Source of the DNA: Salvelinus alpinus
Taxonomy: Eukaryota; Chordata; Actinopteri; Salmoniformes; Salmonidae
Reading direction: 5' to 3'
Assembly (NCBI RefSeq): GCF_045679555.1
Contig: NC_092115.1
Location: 39,937,728-40,001,727 of the forward strand
Length of the DNA stretch: 64,000 nucleotides
Shown: one piece after another, positions 23,153 to 64,000 of the stretch
Position numbering within the stretch: position 1 is the first letter of the stretch
How the letters are laid out: the number at the start of each line of letters is the position of its first letter
Notes under the pieces: generated by a model
Databases searched by the model: none
What the model was told of the DNA's origin: nothing
What the model saw: only the letters and a program-made list of their open reading frames with translations
Program-made: the position numbers and the translations under genes

Positions 23153-23989
23153 TAGATTTTGGAAGCTAATAGATTACATTTAGTTAAATGATGAGACAAT
23201 AATTGTAATAAGAAGATACCATTTACATGTAAATATTGGTAACGAAAAAAAAATCTAAATAATTGCAGATTCAATAATGTTATTGAAACACTATGAAGCT
23301 ATTTTAGCCTACAGATCACATATTGCAAACAAATAATCTGGCCCACACACATTTTGGATTTCTGTGCATCCTTCACAATAGCAAATCAATATCCCATAAC
23401 AGTACTCGTTTTTCCCCCCGAACCTGCACATTGTCTCTCTTTTGTGGCACCAATGTGAGTACTTATGTTACTGGCAGGGGAAACAGTGTTGCGGTACTCG
23501 TGTGTAGTGGGTGAATAATAACAAGCAAACCCAACTCCGACCACCTCTCCAGATGGTTTCAGTTCGCTTCAGGGCCTCTTTCGAAAGGTCTGAGTTCCTT
23601 TGGAGCGAACAACACGGAGTTAAAAAATTGTCTGAAAGGGAAAACACCCGAAACCAGTGTATTGGCTGTGGATTGACTGCATTGTTTGAATGGAATGATG
23701 GCATATTGGCAGTTAATTTGAACTATTTATGGAATCATTCCCCTGAAACTGTCTGGCAAGCTAACAAACATACAGTGCAGATAAATTCAAATTCATTGTT
23801 TTACAGAACATCTTATCACAGCACTTGCAAACCATGGTTGACCAACTCCCTGACCTTTATCCCATCACAAGAAGGTTCACGTCCATTCTATTATTCTAAT
23901 TCCTAACAGTATGGTCGTCACTAGCTGGCCAAGTTAGGAAGTCATAAACCCAACCTATTTCTATAATTTATGTTCTTTATATGTCTGAT
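23153..23989. other. Anonymous intergenic sequence
   Basis: No recognised domain. A 131-codon open stretch at 23511-23906 (plus) begins inside repeat-like text and has no motif I recognise; I take it as fortuitous. Confidence 0.4.
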
Positions 23990-24119
23990 GACTTAATAAT
24001 TAAGCAATAAGGCCCGAGGGGGTGTGGTATATGGCCAATATACCACCGCTAAGAGCTGTTCTTTATGCACAATGCAATCCGGAGTGCTAGGACACAGCCC
24101 GTAGCATATTGGTCATATA
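23990..24119. repeat. Palindromic salmonid MITE, left part
   Basis: Starts near ATTAAGCAATAAGGCCCGAG and GGTATATGGCCAATATACCA, then is interrupted at a TA by the fold-back Tc1. The right part resumes at 25690. Confidence 0.65.
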
Positions 24120-24371
24120 CACTGCTCAAAAAAATAAAGGGAACACTTAAACAACACAATGTAACTCCAAGTCAATCACACTTCTGTGAAATCAAACTGT
24201 CCAATTAGGAAGCAACACTGATTGACAATAAATTTCACATGCTGTTGTGCAAATGGAATAGACAAAAGGTGGAAATTATAGGCAATTAGCAAGACACCCC
24301 CAAAAAAGGAGTGATTCTGCAGGTGGTGACCACAGACCACTTCTCAGTTCCTATGCTTCCTGGCTGATGTT

Positions 24372-24890
24372 TTGGTCACTTTTGAATGCTGGCGGTGCTC
24401 TCACTCTAGTGGTAGCATGAGACCGAGTCTACAACCCACACAAGTGGCTCAGGTAGTGCAGTTCATCCAGGATGGCACATCAATGCGAGCTGTGGCAAAA
24501 AGGTTTGCTGTGTCTGTCAGCGTAGTGTCCAGAGCATGCAGGCGCTACCAGGAGACAGGCCAGTACATCAGGAGACGTGGAGGAGGCCGTAGGAGGGCAA
24601 CAACCCAGCAGCAGGACCGTTACCTCCGCCTTTGTGCCAGGAGGTGCACTGCCAGAGCCCTGCAAAATGACCTCCAGCAGGCCACAAATGTGCATGTGTC
24701 TGCTCAAACGGTCAGAAACAGACTCCATGAGGGTGGTATGAGGGCCCGACGTCCACAGGTGGGGGTTGTGCTTACAGCCCAGCACCGTGCAGGACGTTTG
24801 GCATTTGCCAGAGAACACCAAGATTGGCAAATTCGCCACTGGCGCCCTGTGCTCTTCACAGATGAAAGCAGGTTCACACTGAGCACATGA
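24372..24890 (+). pseudogene. Tc1-type transposase, 5' two-thirds
   Basis: 172-codon frame: [20 protein letters not shown] and [20 protein letters not shown] form the helix-turn-helix, [19 protein letters not shown] is the basic linker, and [15 protein letters not shown] carries the first catalytic Asp. A TGA follows at once. The remaining catalytic residues are not encoded downstream. Confidence 0.83.
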
Positions 24891-25437
24891 GCACATGTGA
24901 CAGACGTGACAGAGTCTGGAGACGCCGTGGAGAACGTTCTGCTGCCTGCAACATCCTCCAGCATGACCGGTTTGGCGGTGGGTCAGTCATGGTGTGGGGT
25001 GGCATTTCTTTGTGGGGCCGCACAGCCCTCCATGTGCTCGCCAGAGGTAGCCTGACTGCCATTAGGTACCGAGATGAGATCCTCAGACCCCTTGTGAGAC
25101 CATATGCTGACACATGCACATTTGTAGCCTGCTGGAGGTCATTTTGCAGGGCTCTGGCAGTGCACCTCCTTGCACAAAGGCGGAGGTAGCGGTCCTGCTG
25201 CTGGGTTGTTGCCCTCCTACGGCCTCCTCCACGTCTCCTGATGTACTGGCCTGTCTCCTGGTAGCGCCTCCATGCTCTGGACACTACGCTGACAGACACA
25301 GCAAACCTTTTTGCCACAGCTCGCATTGATGTGCCATCCTGGATGAACTGCACTACCTGAGCCACTTGTGTGGGTTGTAGACTCCGTCTCATGCTACCAC
25401 TAGAGTGAGAGCACCGCCAGCATTCAAAAGTGACCAA
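24874..25437 (-). pseudogene. Inverted duplicate of the Tc1 transposase 5' part
   Basis: The first 110 codons repeat the frame at 24372 with two differences seen (Pro to Arg in SMRPSL, Cys to Trp in SRACRR). After NVHVSA it runs into the opposite strand of the central region, so the C-terminal ~77 codons are junk. Confidence 0.8.
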
Positions 25438-25689
25438 AACATTAGCCAGGAAGCATAGGAACTGAGAAGTGGTCTGTGGTCACCACCTGCAGAATCACTC
25501 CTTTTTTGGGGGTGTCTTGCTAATTGCCTATAATTTCCACCTTTTGTCTATTCCATTTGCACAACAGCATGTGAAAATTATTGTCAATCAGTGTTGCTTC
25601 CTAAGTGGACAGTTTGATTTCATAGAAGTGTGATTGACTTGGAGTTACATTGTGTTGTTTAAGTGTTCCCTTTATTTTTTTGAGCAGTG

Positions 25690-25855
25690 TATTACAAAAC
25701 CCAGAGGTGCCTTATTGCTATTATAAACTGGTTACCAACGTAATCAGAACAGTAAAAAGAAATGTTGTCATACCCATGGCATACGGTCTGATATACCACG
25801 GCTGTCAGCCAATCAGCATTCAGGGCTCGAACCACCAAGTGTATAATTATTAATA
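25690..25855. repeat. Palindromic salmonid MITE, right part
   Basis: Continues the element at 23990-24119 after the Tc1 insertion: CAGAGGTGCCTTATTGCTAT and CGGTCTGATATACCACGGCT, ending near GAACCACCAAGTGTATAATT. Confidence 0.65.
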
Positions 25856-25893
25856 ACACCTAATAGGTGTGTTTAACAAGGGAAATTGTTTGC

Positions 25894-25911
25894 GAATGTT
25901 GGCTAACATTC
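25894..25911. repeat. Short hairpin, 7-bp stem
   Basis: GAATGTT - GGCT - AACATTC, a perfect 7-bp stem with a 4-base loop. Confidence 0.7.
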
Positions 25912-25933
25912 CATTTGCTTTGTGTTAGCCGCA

Positions 25934-25960
25934 ACTGTTTGCTAAATGTTAGCAAACAGT
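25934..25960. repeat. Perfect 12-bp hairpin
   Basis: ACTGTTTGCTAA - ATG - TTAGCAAACAGT, a perfect 12-bp stem with a 3-base loop. Confidence 0.85.
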
Positions 25961-27992
25961 CTGAAGGTAGTGTGCAGCGAGCACAAGTGTCTGTTTCATG
26001 TCTAAACCGCCGCTGTTGACTAAGTAAGTATTTAGCCAAATTTTTCATTCTCACTGAGTCTCTCCTCTCATAGCTCTATAATCATTGGAAATTGAATAAT
26101 CAAACTGACATTGTATAGGGTCATTACTCAAAAAAATGCAAAGGACTGGAGAATATCAGAATTAGCCTGTAAATGGGAGGATACTTCCAGATCTGTCTTT
26201 AGTTGCAATGGAGTACAGACAGGTATACATTTATAGCCATATAGAATAGCCATAGACCCTCTTCCCATCCAGCACTTTGTAATTATTCAAAACATAAAAT
26301 GCTTGGAGATGTTTTAAAACACTTGGGGCATTCTCAGCCGCTTCTTTAGGCTACCTGCAGCACACACCTTCACAGATCTCAAATATTACGAGGCCTGAGG
26401 ACTGAAAAGGAACAAAATGGTTGTATTGATGCTAGCCCAGGCGGCGATTCAACTATATTTCTTATATCTACCTATTCCTTCTAAATCCATGAAGAGGGCG
26501 TGAGCGTGCACATCAGGGAGAAGGGTGGAATGACACTGTAGTAGACCTTCGCAGAGAGATAATCATGTTATTTTCAATACACAGTAGCCTACACACATAA
26601 TAAAAGCAAATAATCTAAGTATGTTTTCAACCCTTTATTACAATGTTTTTTTTTCTCATTTAGGTATACAAGCTCAAAAAGACAGACATTGAAAAAATGT
26701 ATATTTCTGTTATTAAAAATGGCACATTTATTGCTACATTACTGTTATATACACGACAGTTCTCAATATCTACTTTATATATAAAAAATAGGAAACTGGA
26801 GGCACTTTGAGGACAAATGGATTCTGTCCCCAATGTAAGAGAGACAGTGAGTTTTGTAGCAGTGTGTCCATCTGTTGAACAGGGCAGAGATTGGCAGACC
26901 ATGAGAGGCCCCCTGGCAAAATACTAGTTGTGCATTTTGACAAGGGAAGTTCTAAGGATACTGTACTCAAAATTCAGTTAATATTAACAAAAAGGAACAC
27001 ATGTCAGCGATGTTGAGTTTTCAAATCTCATTCGAGTAATAAATCAAAGACAATACGTGTCCTCTGTGAAACAGACAATGGCAGTTGAGGTGGAAATAAT
27101 ACATTATTGATACTAATGCTTAGGGTTTCACCTGGGGGATGGTTATTATGAAAGACAAACTGACAAAGTCAAGAAAATACTGTTACAATTCAGTATCACT
27201 CTGCACGGGCAAATACTGTTTAGTTGATAATTAAAACAAAACTGACCAAGTCCTGTATAGGTTCACATACAGGACATGTCAATTTCAGATGTTTGATATG
27301 ATAACAAAAATGAATCTCTGCCCTATTCAGTAGAAAATAAAGTTCAGACTGTTGCAAATAAAAAAATATGGACATCATACTCTACTCCACATGAGTATTG
27401 TTTCCAAATCGCCAATGGTTTGTACAGAAGATAAAAGGTCTGGGGACACTCCTATTATATAAACTTATAATAGGGCTCAGTAAATCAAAGCGGACTCAGT
27501 TGTTTGCCAAAATCTGAGATGCCATCACGAACTGACAGAAAAGGTGTAAAAAAAATTACTTTATAATTTATTTTCCTTTGGGAGCTAATAAGAATAATAT
27601 TCATAGAGATTTACTGAAGCATTGCCCCACTCTTCCCTCCCATGTCAACCTTGTTTATCTGTAAAAGGTTCTCTTGGAAAGCCATACATGCAGAGACAAT
27701 CACAATTCATCAGTGTTCAGGCACTGGTGAGTAACCACTAACAATGATCCCAAAGTCAAGAGAATGACTGAGGATGCCCTGTTCATTAATTCCTCATACA
27801 TCTTTTTCTGTTTGTTTTGAAATGTTTAACTAGGACCAACAGACATTAACAATACAGCAACTGTAGACCTAGCAAGCCGAAAGGTATTGATATAAAATCT
27901 AACTTGTATGAAACACTACAATTTTGTTCCTTTTGCAATAGTTTTTACTAAATGTTTGCGTGACAAAGCTTGTCAATAGAGCCCCACGGTAG

Positions 27993-28690
27993 GAGTCATA
28001 ATACGCATAAAACCTAGCAATCAAACAGGGAAATGGTTCCAATTGTTTTTCCACCATTCATTTTTCACACAGGGAATTTTGGAAACACTTAACAAAGGGC
28101 TGCTGTGTTTCATGTAGGCTTACCCTGGCCTGACGTTTCGACAACCATGTAAATCTCTCAGACAAGGGGACTTTTATCAATATATTCGGCTCCATTTACT
28201 CGGATTCAAAAATGCAAATGACCATCAAATTAGACCATGCAAAACTACAAATCCCTGCAAGCTCCTGCACACCATCTCAAGCTAACACCTTTGCTAACAG
28301 GTATTGTGTCAATTTACAACTTGCACAAGACAGTTCCCAGAATTGTAAATTTAAAGAAATTTAGCCAATTTATAAATTACAACAATTAGCTAACAGATTG
28401 TTAATCCAGAGATTACTGCCTTGATTCGGCAGTCTGGTCCAGATCATCATGGCATTTGTAGTTGTTTATGACCCCCCCCCATTTTTTATTTTTAAAATAC
28501 AAGCGAATATATTGTTAAATCACCTTGTCCTAAAAAGATTTACTCGGTTATCAAAACGTCACGCCAGGGTAAACCTACATGAAAACACAGCCCTTATTTT
28601 AAGTGCGTCTAAGATCCCTGACGGGAAAAATGAATGGTGGAAAAACAATTGGAACCATATCTCTCCTTGGTTTTATGGGTATTATGACTC
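27993..28690. repeat. Large imperfect inverted repeat (fold-back MITE pair)
   Basis: The left arm runs from GAGTCATAATACGCATAAAA (27993) to about 28270. The right arm is its complement, from about 28440 to ATTATGACTC (28690). Shared blocks in order are GGTTCCAATTGTTTTTCCAC, CATGTAGG-TTACCCTGGC and CTACAAATCCC/GCATTTGTAG. Arms are about 250 bp with roughly 80% similarity by eye, around a ~170-bp centre. It resembles two head-to-head copies of a dispersed salmonid repeat. Confidence 0.8.
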
Positions 28691-31030
28691 ATACTATGGT
28701 ACTCTATACTTGGACATTTCCATTTTCCTTTGATAGTGAGTAAGTAGTAATAACTGGTATCAATTACATATACAGACTTTTTGCAGTTTTTTTCTGAAAC
28801 AGACATGCTCCAAATTACAGGTACTTCCAAAACAGGTTGGGGATGTTCTAGCCAGATTAGGAGTTGGCATGAACTACTTTTACACCAAAGCAACTGGCAC
28901 GTCATGCTTTTCCCAATGGTAAAAAAAGAAGAAGAAAAGAGAGATCACTACGTTTGGGAGGGAAGAGAGACACTTAAAGTTTGTTCCTGGTATCTTTAAA
29001 ATGAGTCGCCCTTACATTTAAACAATGTAAATGAAAAGAAAGTAAGCAATCCAAAAGAAAACTCATACAGCTATCTTACAAAGTAAAAAACAAACAAAAA
29101 ACAAATCACTTCTACAAAAAGGAGGATCCTTACAAACAGGCTTTGTAAATTGTTCAAAACACCCAATGCTTCCTGTAATTTAAGGAACACAAAATTGTCC
29201 ATCGATGGCAGTTGAATGCATTCAAGGGAAGATATCCATGACATTTCAGAATGCACACCACAAAATAAACCCTCTTGAAGTCCAACAGCCATTCCTTCTG
29301 TACGGGAGAGGCTATACGGATACGCATGGTGCCAAAATGAATGATGCAGCTGAGGTCCGAGTGGAGACGAATGGCTTCGGTTCAGTCTGTCATCCAGATG
29401 AGCCCTCCACAGCTAGCTAGTTTATGCTGGCTAAAACAGCAGCATGGTGCTAGTTTAAAAAAATGACAACTTGTAAAAGAAAGTCATGTTTATTTCTATG
29501 GGCGAGTAACGACAAACCGGTGCGAATGACGTGGTGCTTGTCGGCGTGAGTTGCTTCCCACTGCGCAGCAGTATAACATATCCCCGGAGGTAGTTAAAAG
29601 GGGCCAATTTGTTCCATCCCACTTGATTTTATTTTGAGTAGGATAGCAGCCTACATGAGAAATAACTTGTACTACTGGTAGTAACCATCTGGATGAGCAA
29701 TTACTTAGCAATTACAAGTTTTAAATTCTTGCCGAATTTTCTAGCCACGAGCATAAACTAGCTAGCTGGGAAGGTCTCTTCAGACTGACTGAGCTGAATC
29801 CGTTCAGCTCCACTTGACTCAGCTGCGCGACATACGCCATCAATTTGGGCACCAAGTGTGTCCATATAGCCTCTCCTCTTCAAACTAACTGTAGTCTACT
29901 GAAAACTGACATAGTCCGTCTTACATAGTCTTTTAAGGACGCATGACCTGGACATCTAGGTTTGCCTTGCCAACTGACGACACTTGCTCCACAAACGTGA
30001 AGAGGAGAAGGCAATGAAGGCAGGTGGTTGACTGAGTTTGGGGCAGAGTATACTGACCACGCATCCACATGGCCTGGCTGAAATGGAAACAGAACCAGAG
30101 GGGCAAAGACGGGTACGGTAGAGGGAGTGGAGGGGGAGAGGCTTGCTCTGGTTCAGAGCACACACACTTCCTGCATGTTTCAGTCCAATCTCCCCAAGAC
30201 AGAGTGAGGAAGTCTTGAGATGACCATGCCAGAGTGATCCTGTGGAATAGTAGGTGAACGGGGAGTGGTTTTCAGCTAGTAGCGAGTCATCATGACCTGT
30301 CCTGGGTCTCGGTATGTATTGATGAGCTCACCTTCCTCACTGGCAGTCCTTCAACTCCACTCATGGCAGTGACGACAAACAGATGAAGACAAAATGGAAG
30401 GCTTGTAGGATCCCTGGATCAAAATAATACACACCATAATAAATCTTCAGACGGGCCTGTGTCTGGGCAGCCCTTACGAGAAGGCATAAACAAAGAAATA
30501 TGGCCAAAGTTGGCTAGGGTTTCTTTTTTATCATTGTGCTATATAACAGCACTCTGCCTGCCAATTCAATAAGTGTCCATTCGTCACTATGACAGTCCAG
30601 TCTTTTCAAATCTGGTGGCTGGATACCTCAAACTCTACTTCTGTGTTTGACATTGAGGGGAAAAAAAGTAAAAATGATGGTGGGGATGACGACGACGATT
30701 GTAACTTGCCCAAGCCTTGGCGTTATGCATGTACATCAGGCACATAGTTACTCATACAGGTTAGATTCTGATGTCACCGTTTCTTGTGATGAAAGTAAGA
30801 CCTACTTTTCAGGTGGGAATGGCAAATGACTATCAAAAGGACACAAAATCCTAGGTTGCTCACATGAGCAATTGATCCAAAAATACTATTTGATCCAAAC
30901 AAATGTTGCTCCCAACATGTAAAGCAACTTCTTCAAAATGTCTTACAAAAACAAACAATACGCAAAAAAAATCATTGCGTTTCAATTTCCTCTGCCTGTG
31001 ATCCAGTCTCTCCTTGGAGTTCAGGGTGTT

Positions 31031-31145
31031 TACTGTAAGTATTCTTCAAAACTCTGTGTGTATTGGTGTGTATGTATTGTGTGTTCATGGTCAGGAATGT
31101 GGCCACTGGCGTTTGTCAGTTTTGTGTGTGTGTGTCTGTGTGAGA
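31031..31145. repeat. GT-rich microsatellite-like tract
   Basis: Interrupted TG dinucleotides, with the purest stretch near 31121-31142. Open frames across it are artefacts of the repeat. Confidence 0.6.
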
Positions 31146-31384
31146 ATGCGCTTCTCCACTATATGTGCTAGCATATATAGAGAGCACCTTTGTGGATTGA
31201 CACACACTGAGATGCATGATAAGAGAATAAGGCCACGTCTTCTAAGAGCTGTACAAATCAAGAGGATCAGGAGCTGGAAGAGAGAAACAGGGATTGTTAT
31301 ATTATGGTAACACACATCATGCCACAATACATGCGATATGGACAGTTACAGTATGACAGCAGAGAATGACAACTTACCCAGGTG

Positions 31385-62323
<30,939 letters not shown>

Positions 62324-62431
62324 TCTCTGCTGCTGTTCCTTTGGCCCTCGCAGTCTCAGCAACTGAGGGGGCGAGAGAGAGAACTGATCTTTAGTGGGAT
62401 AACAGACCAACTGGCAAAGTCTAGAGCTGGG

Positions 62432-62687
62432 TTGTCAAACTCATTCCATGGACGGCCGAGTGTCTGCTGGTTTTTCCCCTTCAATTTGTATCCAATTAAG
62501 ATCTACACATATGGGTGAGGGGAGTTCCTAACTAATCAATGACCTTAATTCATCAAGCAATCGCAAGGGGGGAGCGAAAACCAAGCATTTCCCTACACTC
62601 GCATTAACATCTGCTAACCATGTGTATGTGACAAATAAAATTTGATTTGAAAACCCACAGACACTCCGCCTTAGTGGAATGAGTGAC
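62432..62687. mobile_element. Salmonid hAT-type MITE interrupted by a SINE tail
   Basis: Left GTTGTCAAACTCATTCCATG and right GTGGAATGAGTGACAC are inverted ends, with GCCGAGTGTCTG/CAGACACTCCGCC next. The SINE tail at 62584-62650 splits it. Confidence 0.7.
62584..62650 (+). mobile_element. HpaI/SmaI-type SINE 3' tail
   Basis: AGCATTTCCCTACACTCGCA ... ACATCTGCTAACCATGTGTA, then TGTGACAAATAAAATTTGAT. This is the 3' part of the salmonid tRNA-derived SINE, 5'-truncated. A short duplication GAAAACC flanks it (62576-62582, 62649-62655), consistent with LINE-type insertion. Confidence 0.8.
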
Positions 62688-62700
62688 ACGTGGTCTAGAG

Positions 62701-63464
62701 CAGGGGTCTCCAGCAGGTCGATCGCCAGCCACCAGCAGCCCACCTATGAGTAGCTCGCCAAACAATTCTGAAAGTACATGCGATTTTCACGTGTTGCAGC
62801 GTAAAAAAAACGTCATAAACAAAATCTACCAAGTATCAGACACTGCAAGCTTCCAGCTAATATCTAATCAACACGACATCGTCATTATTCCACCCCTGGG
62901 GGGGAAAAAGACAATCCTAACAGAATATCTGCCCGTCTGTGTGGTGTGTGCGTTTGTCTGTGTGTAGACCATTGATGCGATAACCGTCTTGTGGGTTGAC
63001 AGAAATACCTTCCCCAAAACCTTCTCAATTAAACGTTAACTGCAAAGTAGGCTTACCTGGCAGAAGTATATCATGAGTAAGTACATAAATCGGAATATAT
63101 TATTTGTTAATTTGCATACTTTGCCATGAAATGAGTAGCAGCAGTAAAGAACCACTGCTAGACCGGCACACTAGACGGCACATTCCTCACTCACTAGATG
63201 CAATTAAAGGGGAAGTACACTCAAATCTTCCCAAACTAAAAATAAATGGGCTTCTGATGTGATTTAAGCATTGGCATGGACACAGGACATCCATTTTCAT
63301 TGTTTCTCTATGAACAATAGACATTTTGAGTGAAAAACAAAAAAAATCTAATATCAGGAAAAATTAAATGGAGAATTTTGAGGGGGGAGGAGATATAAAA
63401 CTGAATTTGTGTGGGCCGGGGCTCTCAAAGTAGCTCTCATGCTAGAAAAGGTTGGAGACTCCTG
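62701..63464. mobile_element. Non-autonomous hAT with perfect 8-bp TSD
   Basis: Ends CAGGGGTCTCC and GGAGACTCCTG are inverted repeats (10 of 11 bases match). Flanks are identical GTCTAGAG (62693-62700 and 63465-63472). 764 bp, no transposase. It lies upstream of the first tcf3 coding exon. Confidence 0.94.
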
Positions 63465-63472
63465 GTCTAGAG

Positions 63473-64000
63473 GTACAAATAGTTGAAAGACAGAAGAATC
63501 AGTGACAAAAGTGTGAAGTCAAATCTTACTCAATTGATTCCTGTGTCAAGGGTACATTTTCAGCATCATGATTCAAATCCACCAACAAATTGCTTATTCA
63601 GACACCAAGATTTCTCTACACAAACCATTAACTTGGTTGCAACCACTTTTTACTGTGTGGTTAGACATCTCTTTGTAATGGATAGGCCACATTACAATTC
63701 CCCTTGTAGAACATAAGTTTACATTTGTCAGAGCGTGTAGGTGGTCTACGTGATAAGCGACCTTGTCTGAGACCTGAAGACTGAAGTTTGCTCCCTGAGC
63801 AAACAAGGGGCTCCCACGCATAGGCATCTTCAGTGGGCCAACAGTCTTGGGGATACAAAAGTAAATCAGATTTGATACCCGGTCGGCCATCATGGTGAAA
63901 ATGTCACGAGCATCGAGTCAGCATGATATCACTTTCCTTCTGTATAGAATGACCAACATTAGGGTTGGCAAAACACACAAAGCACCCTTTACACACACAC
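63473..64000. other. Anonymous sequence at the window end
   Basis: No repeat boundary or coding exon recognised. Overlapping minus-strand frames (63594-63893, 63661-63858) have no motif I know. Confidence 0.5.

Larger units (their letters stand above)
24120..25689. mobile_element. Fold-back Tc1-like element with ~580-bp inverted arms
   Basis: Both ends read CACTGCTCAAAAAAATAAAG inwards and TA flanks both sides (24118-24119, 25690-25691). The left arm (24120 to about 24705) and right arm (about 25107 to 25689) are near-identical inverted copies that include the 5' part of the transposase. The unique centre keeps the middle of the transposase, including FTDESRF. The part with the second Asp and the final acidic residue is absent, replaced by the inverted 5' copy. 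Non-autonomous. Confidence 0.85.
25856..26630. other. Anonymous sequence with two adjacent hairpins
   Basis: No gene seen. Two inverted repeats lie at 25894-25911 and 25934-25960. The rest is AT-rich without recognised repeats. Confidence 0.5.
26631..31384 (-). other. tcf3: Downstream of tcf3 stop: probable 3' UTR plus flank
   Basis: Nothing between the tcf3 stop (31385-31387) and about 26.6 kb looks coding on either strand. The minus strand has several AATAAA candidates (near 29490, 29625, 28484, 27566 and 26632), so the 3' UTR end cannot be fixed. A fold-back repeat sits at 27993-28690. Calling this a 3' UTR is inference from position alone. Confidence 0.35.

Overview
The window is vertebrate nuclear DNA from a salmonid fish (trout, salmon or char). 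The evidence is the repeat content: several salmonid Tc1/mariner families (one with Sleeping Beauty-type inverted repeats), an L2/Rex1-type LINE, an RSg-1-like LINE tail, a HpaI/SmaI-type SINE tail and hAT MITEs. The one host gene is intron-rich, and no prokaryotic gene, CRISPR array or rRNA/tRNA gene was recognised. A 100-base run of N at 13536-13635 marks an assembly gap.

Region 1 (1 to about 18.8 kb) is a head-to-tail array of a 7,306-bp compound unit made only of mobile elements and anonymous sequence. Each unit carries, in order: a decayed hAT element, a decayed Tc1 element, a hAT-like MITE, a LINE reverse-transcriptase fragment and the first ~200 bp of a Sleeping Beauty-type Tc1. Unit 1 is 1-7306 and unit 2 starts at 7307. 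The third copy lies beyond the N gap, and only it runs on into the rest of that Tc1 (18608-20213) and the endonuclease part of the interrupted LINE (20214-20596).

Region 2 (20.6-26.6 kb) is a pile of nested repeats: Tc1 fragments, an RSg-1-like LINE tail, a palindromic salmonid MITE, and a fold-back Tc1 element (24120-25689) in which an inverted copy of the 5' half replaces the 3' end of the transposase.

Region 3 (about 26.6-62.4 kb) is one gene on the minus strand: tcf3 (E2A), an E-protein class I bHLH transcription factor. Eighteen constitutive or alternative coding exons plus a second alternative bHLH exon (19 in all) can be placed with GT-AG junctions and compatible phase. They include mutually exclusive E12-type (35023-35264) and E47-type (32362-32612) exons feeding a shared last exon (31385-31524). 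A predicted E12-type product is about 622 aa and an E47-type product about 625 aa. One exon (36678-36763) is 86 nt where phase requires 85, so this copy carries an apparent 1-nt frameshift in a homopolymer run. Two decayed copies of the 3' edge of the E47-type exon lie just downstream of it. Introns hold hAT elements with 8-bp target duplications and a cluster of four Tc1 families (51.2-55.7 kb).

Region 4 (62.4-64 kb) is upstream of the first coding exon seen. It holds a SINE-interrupted MITE and a complete non-autonomous hAT with a perfect 8-bp target duplication. No upstream non-coding first exon was identified.
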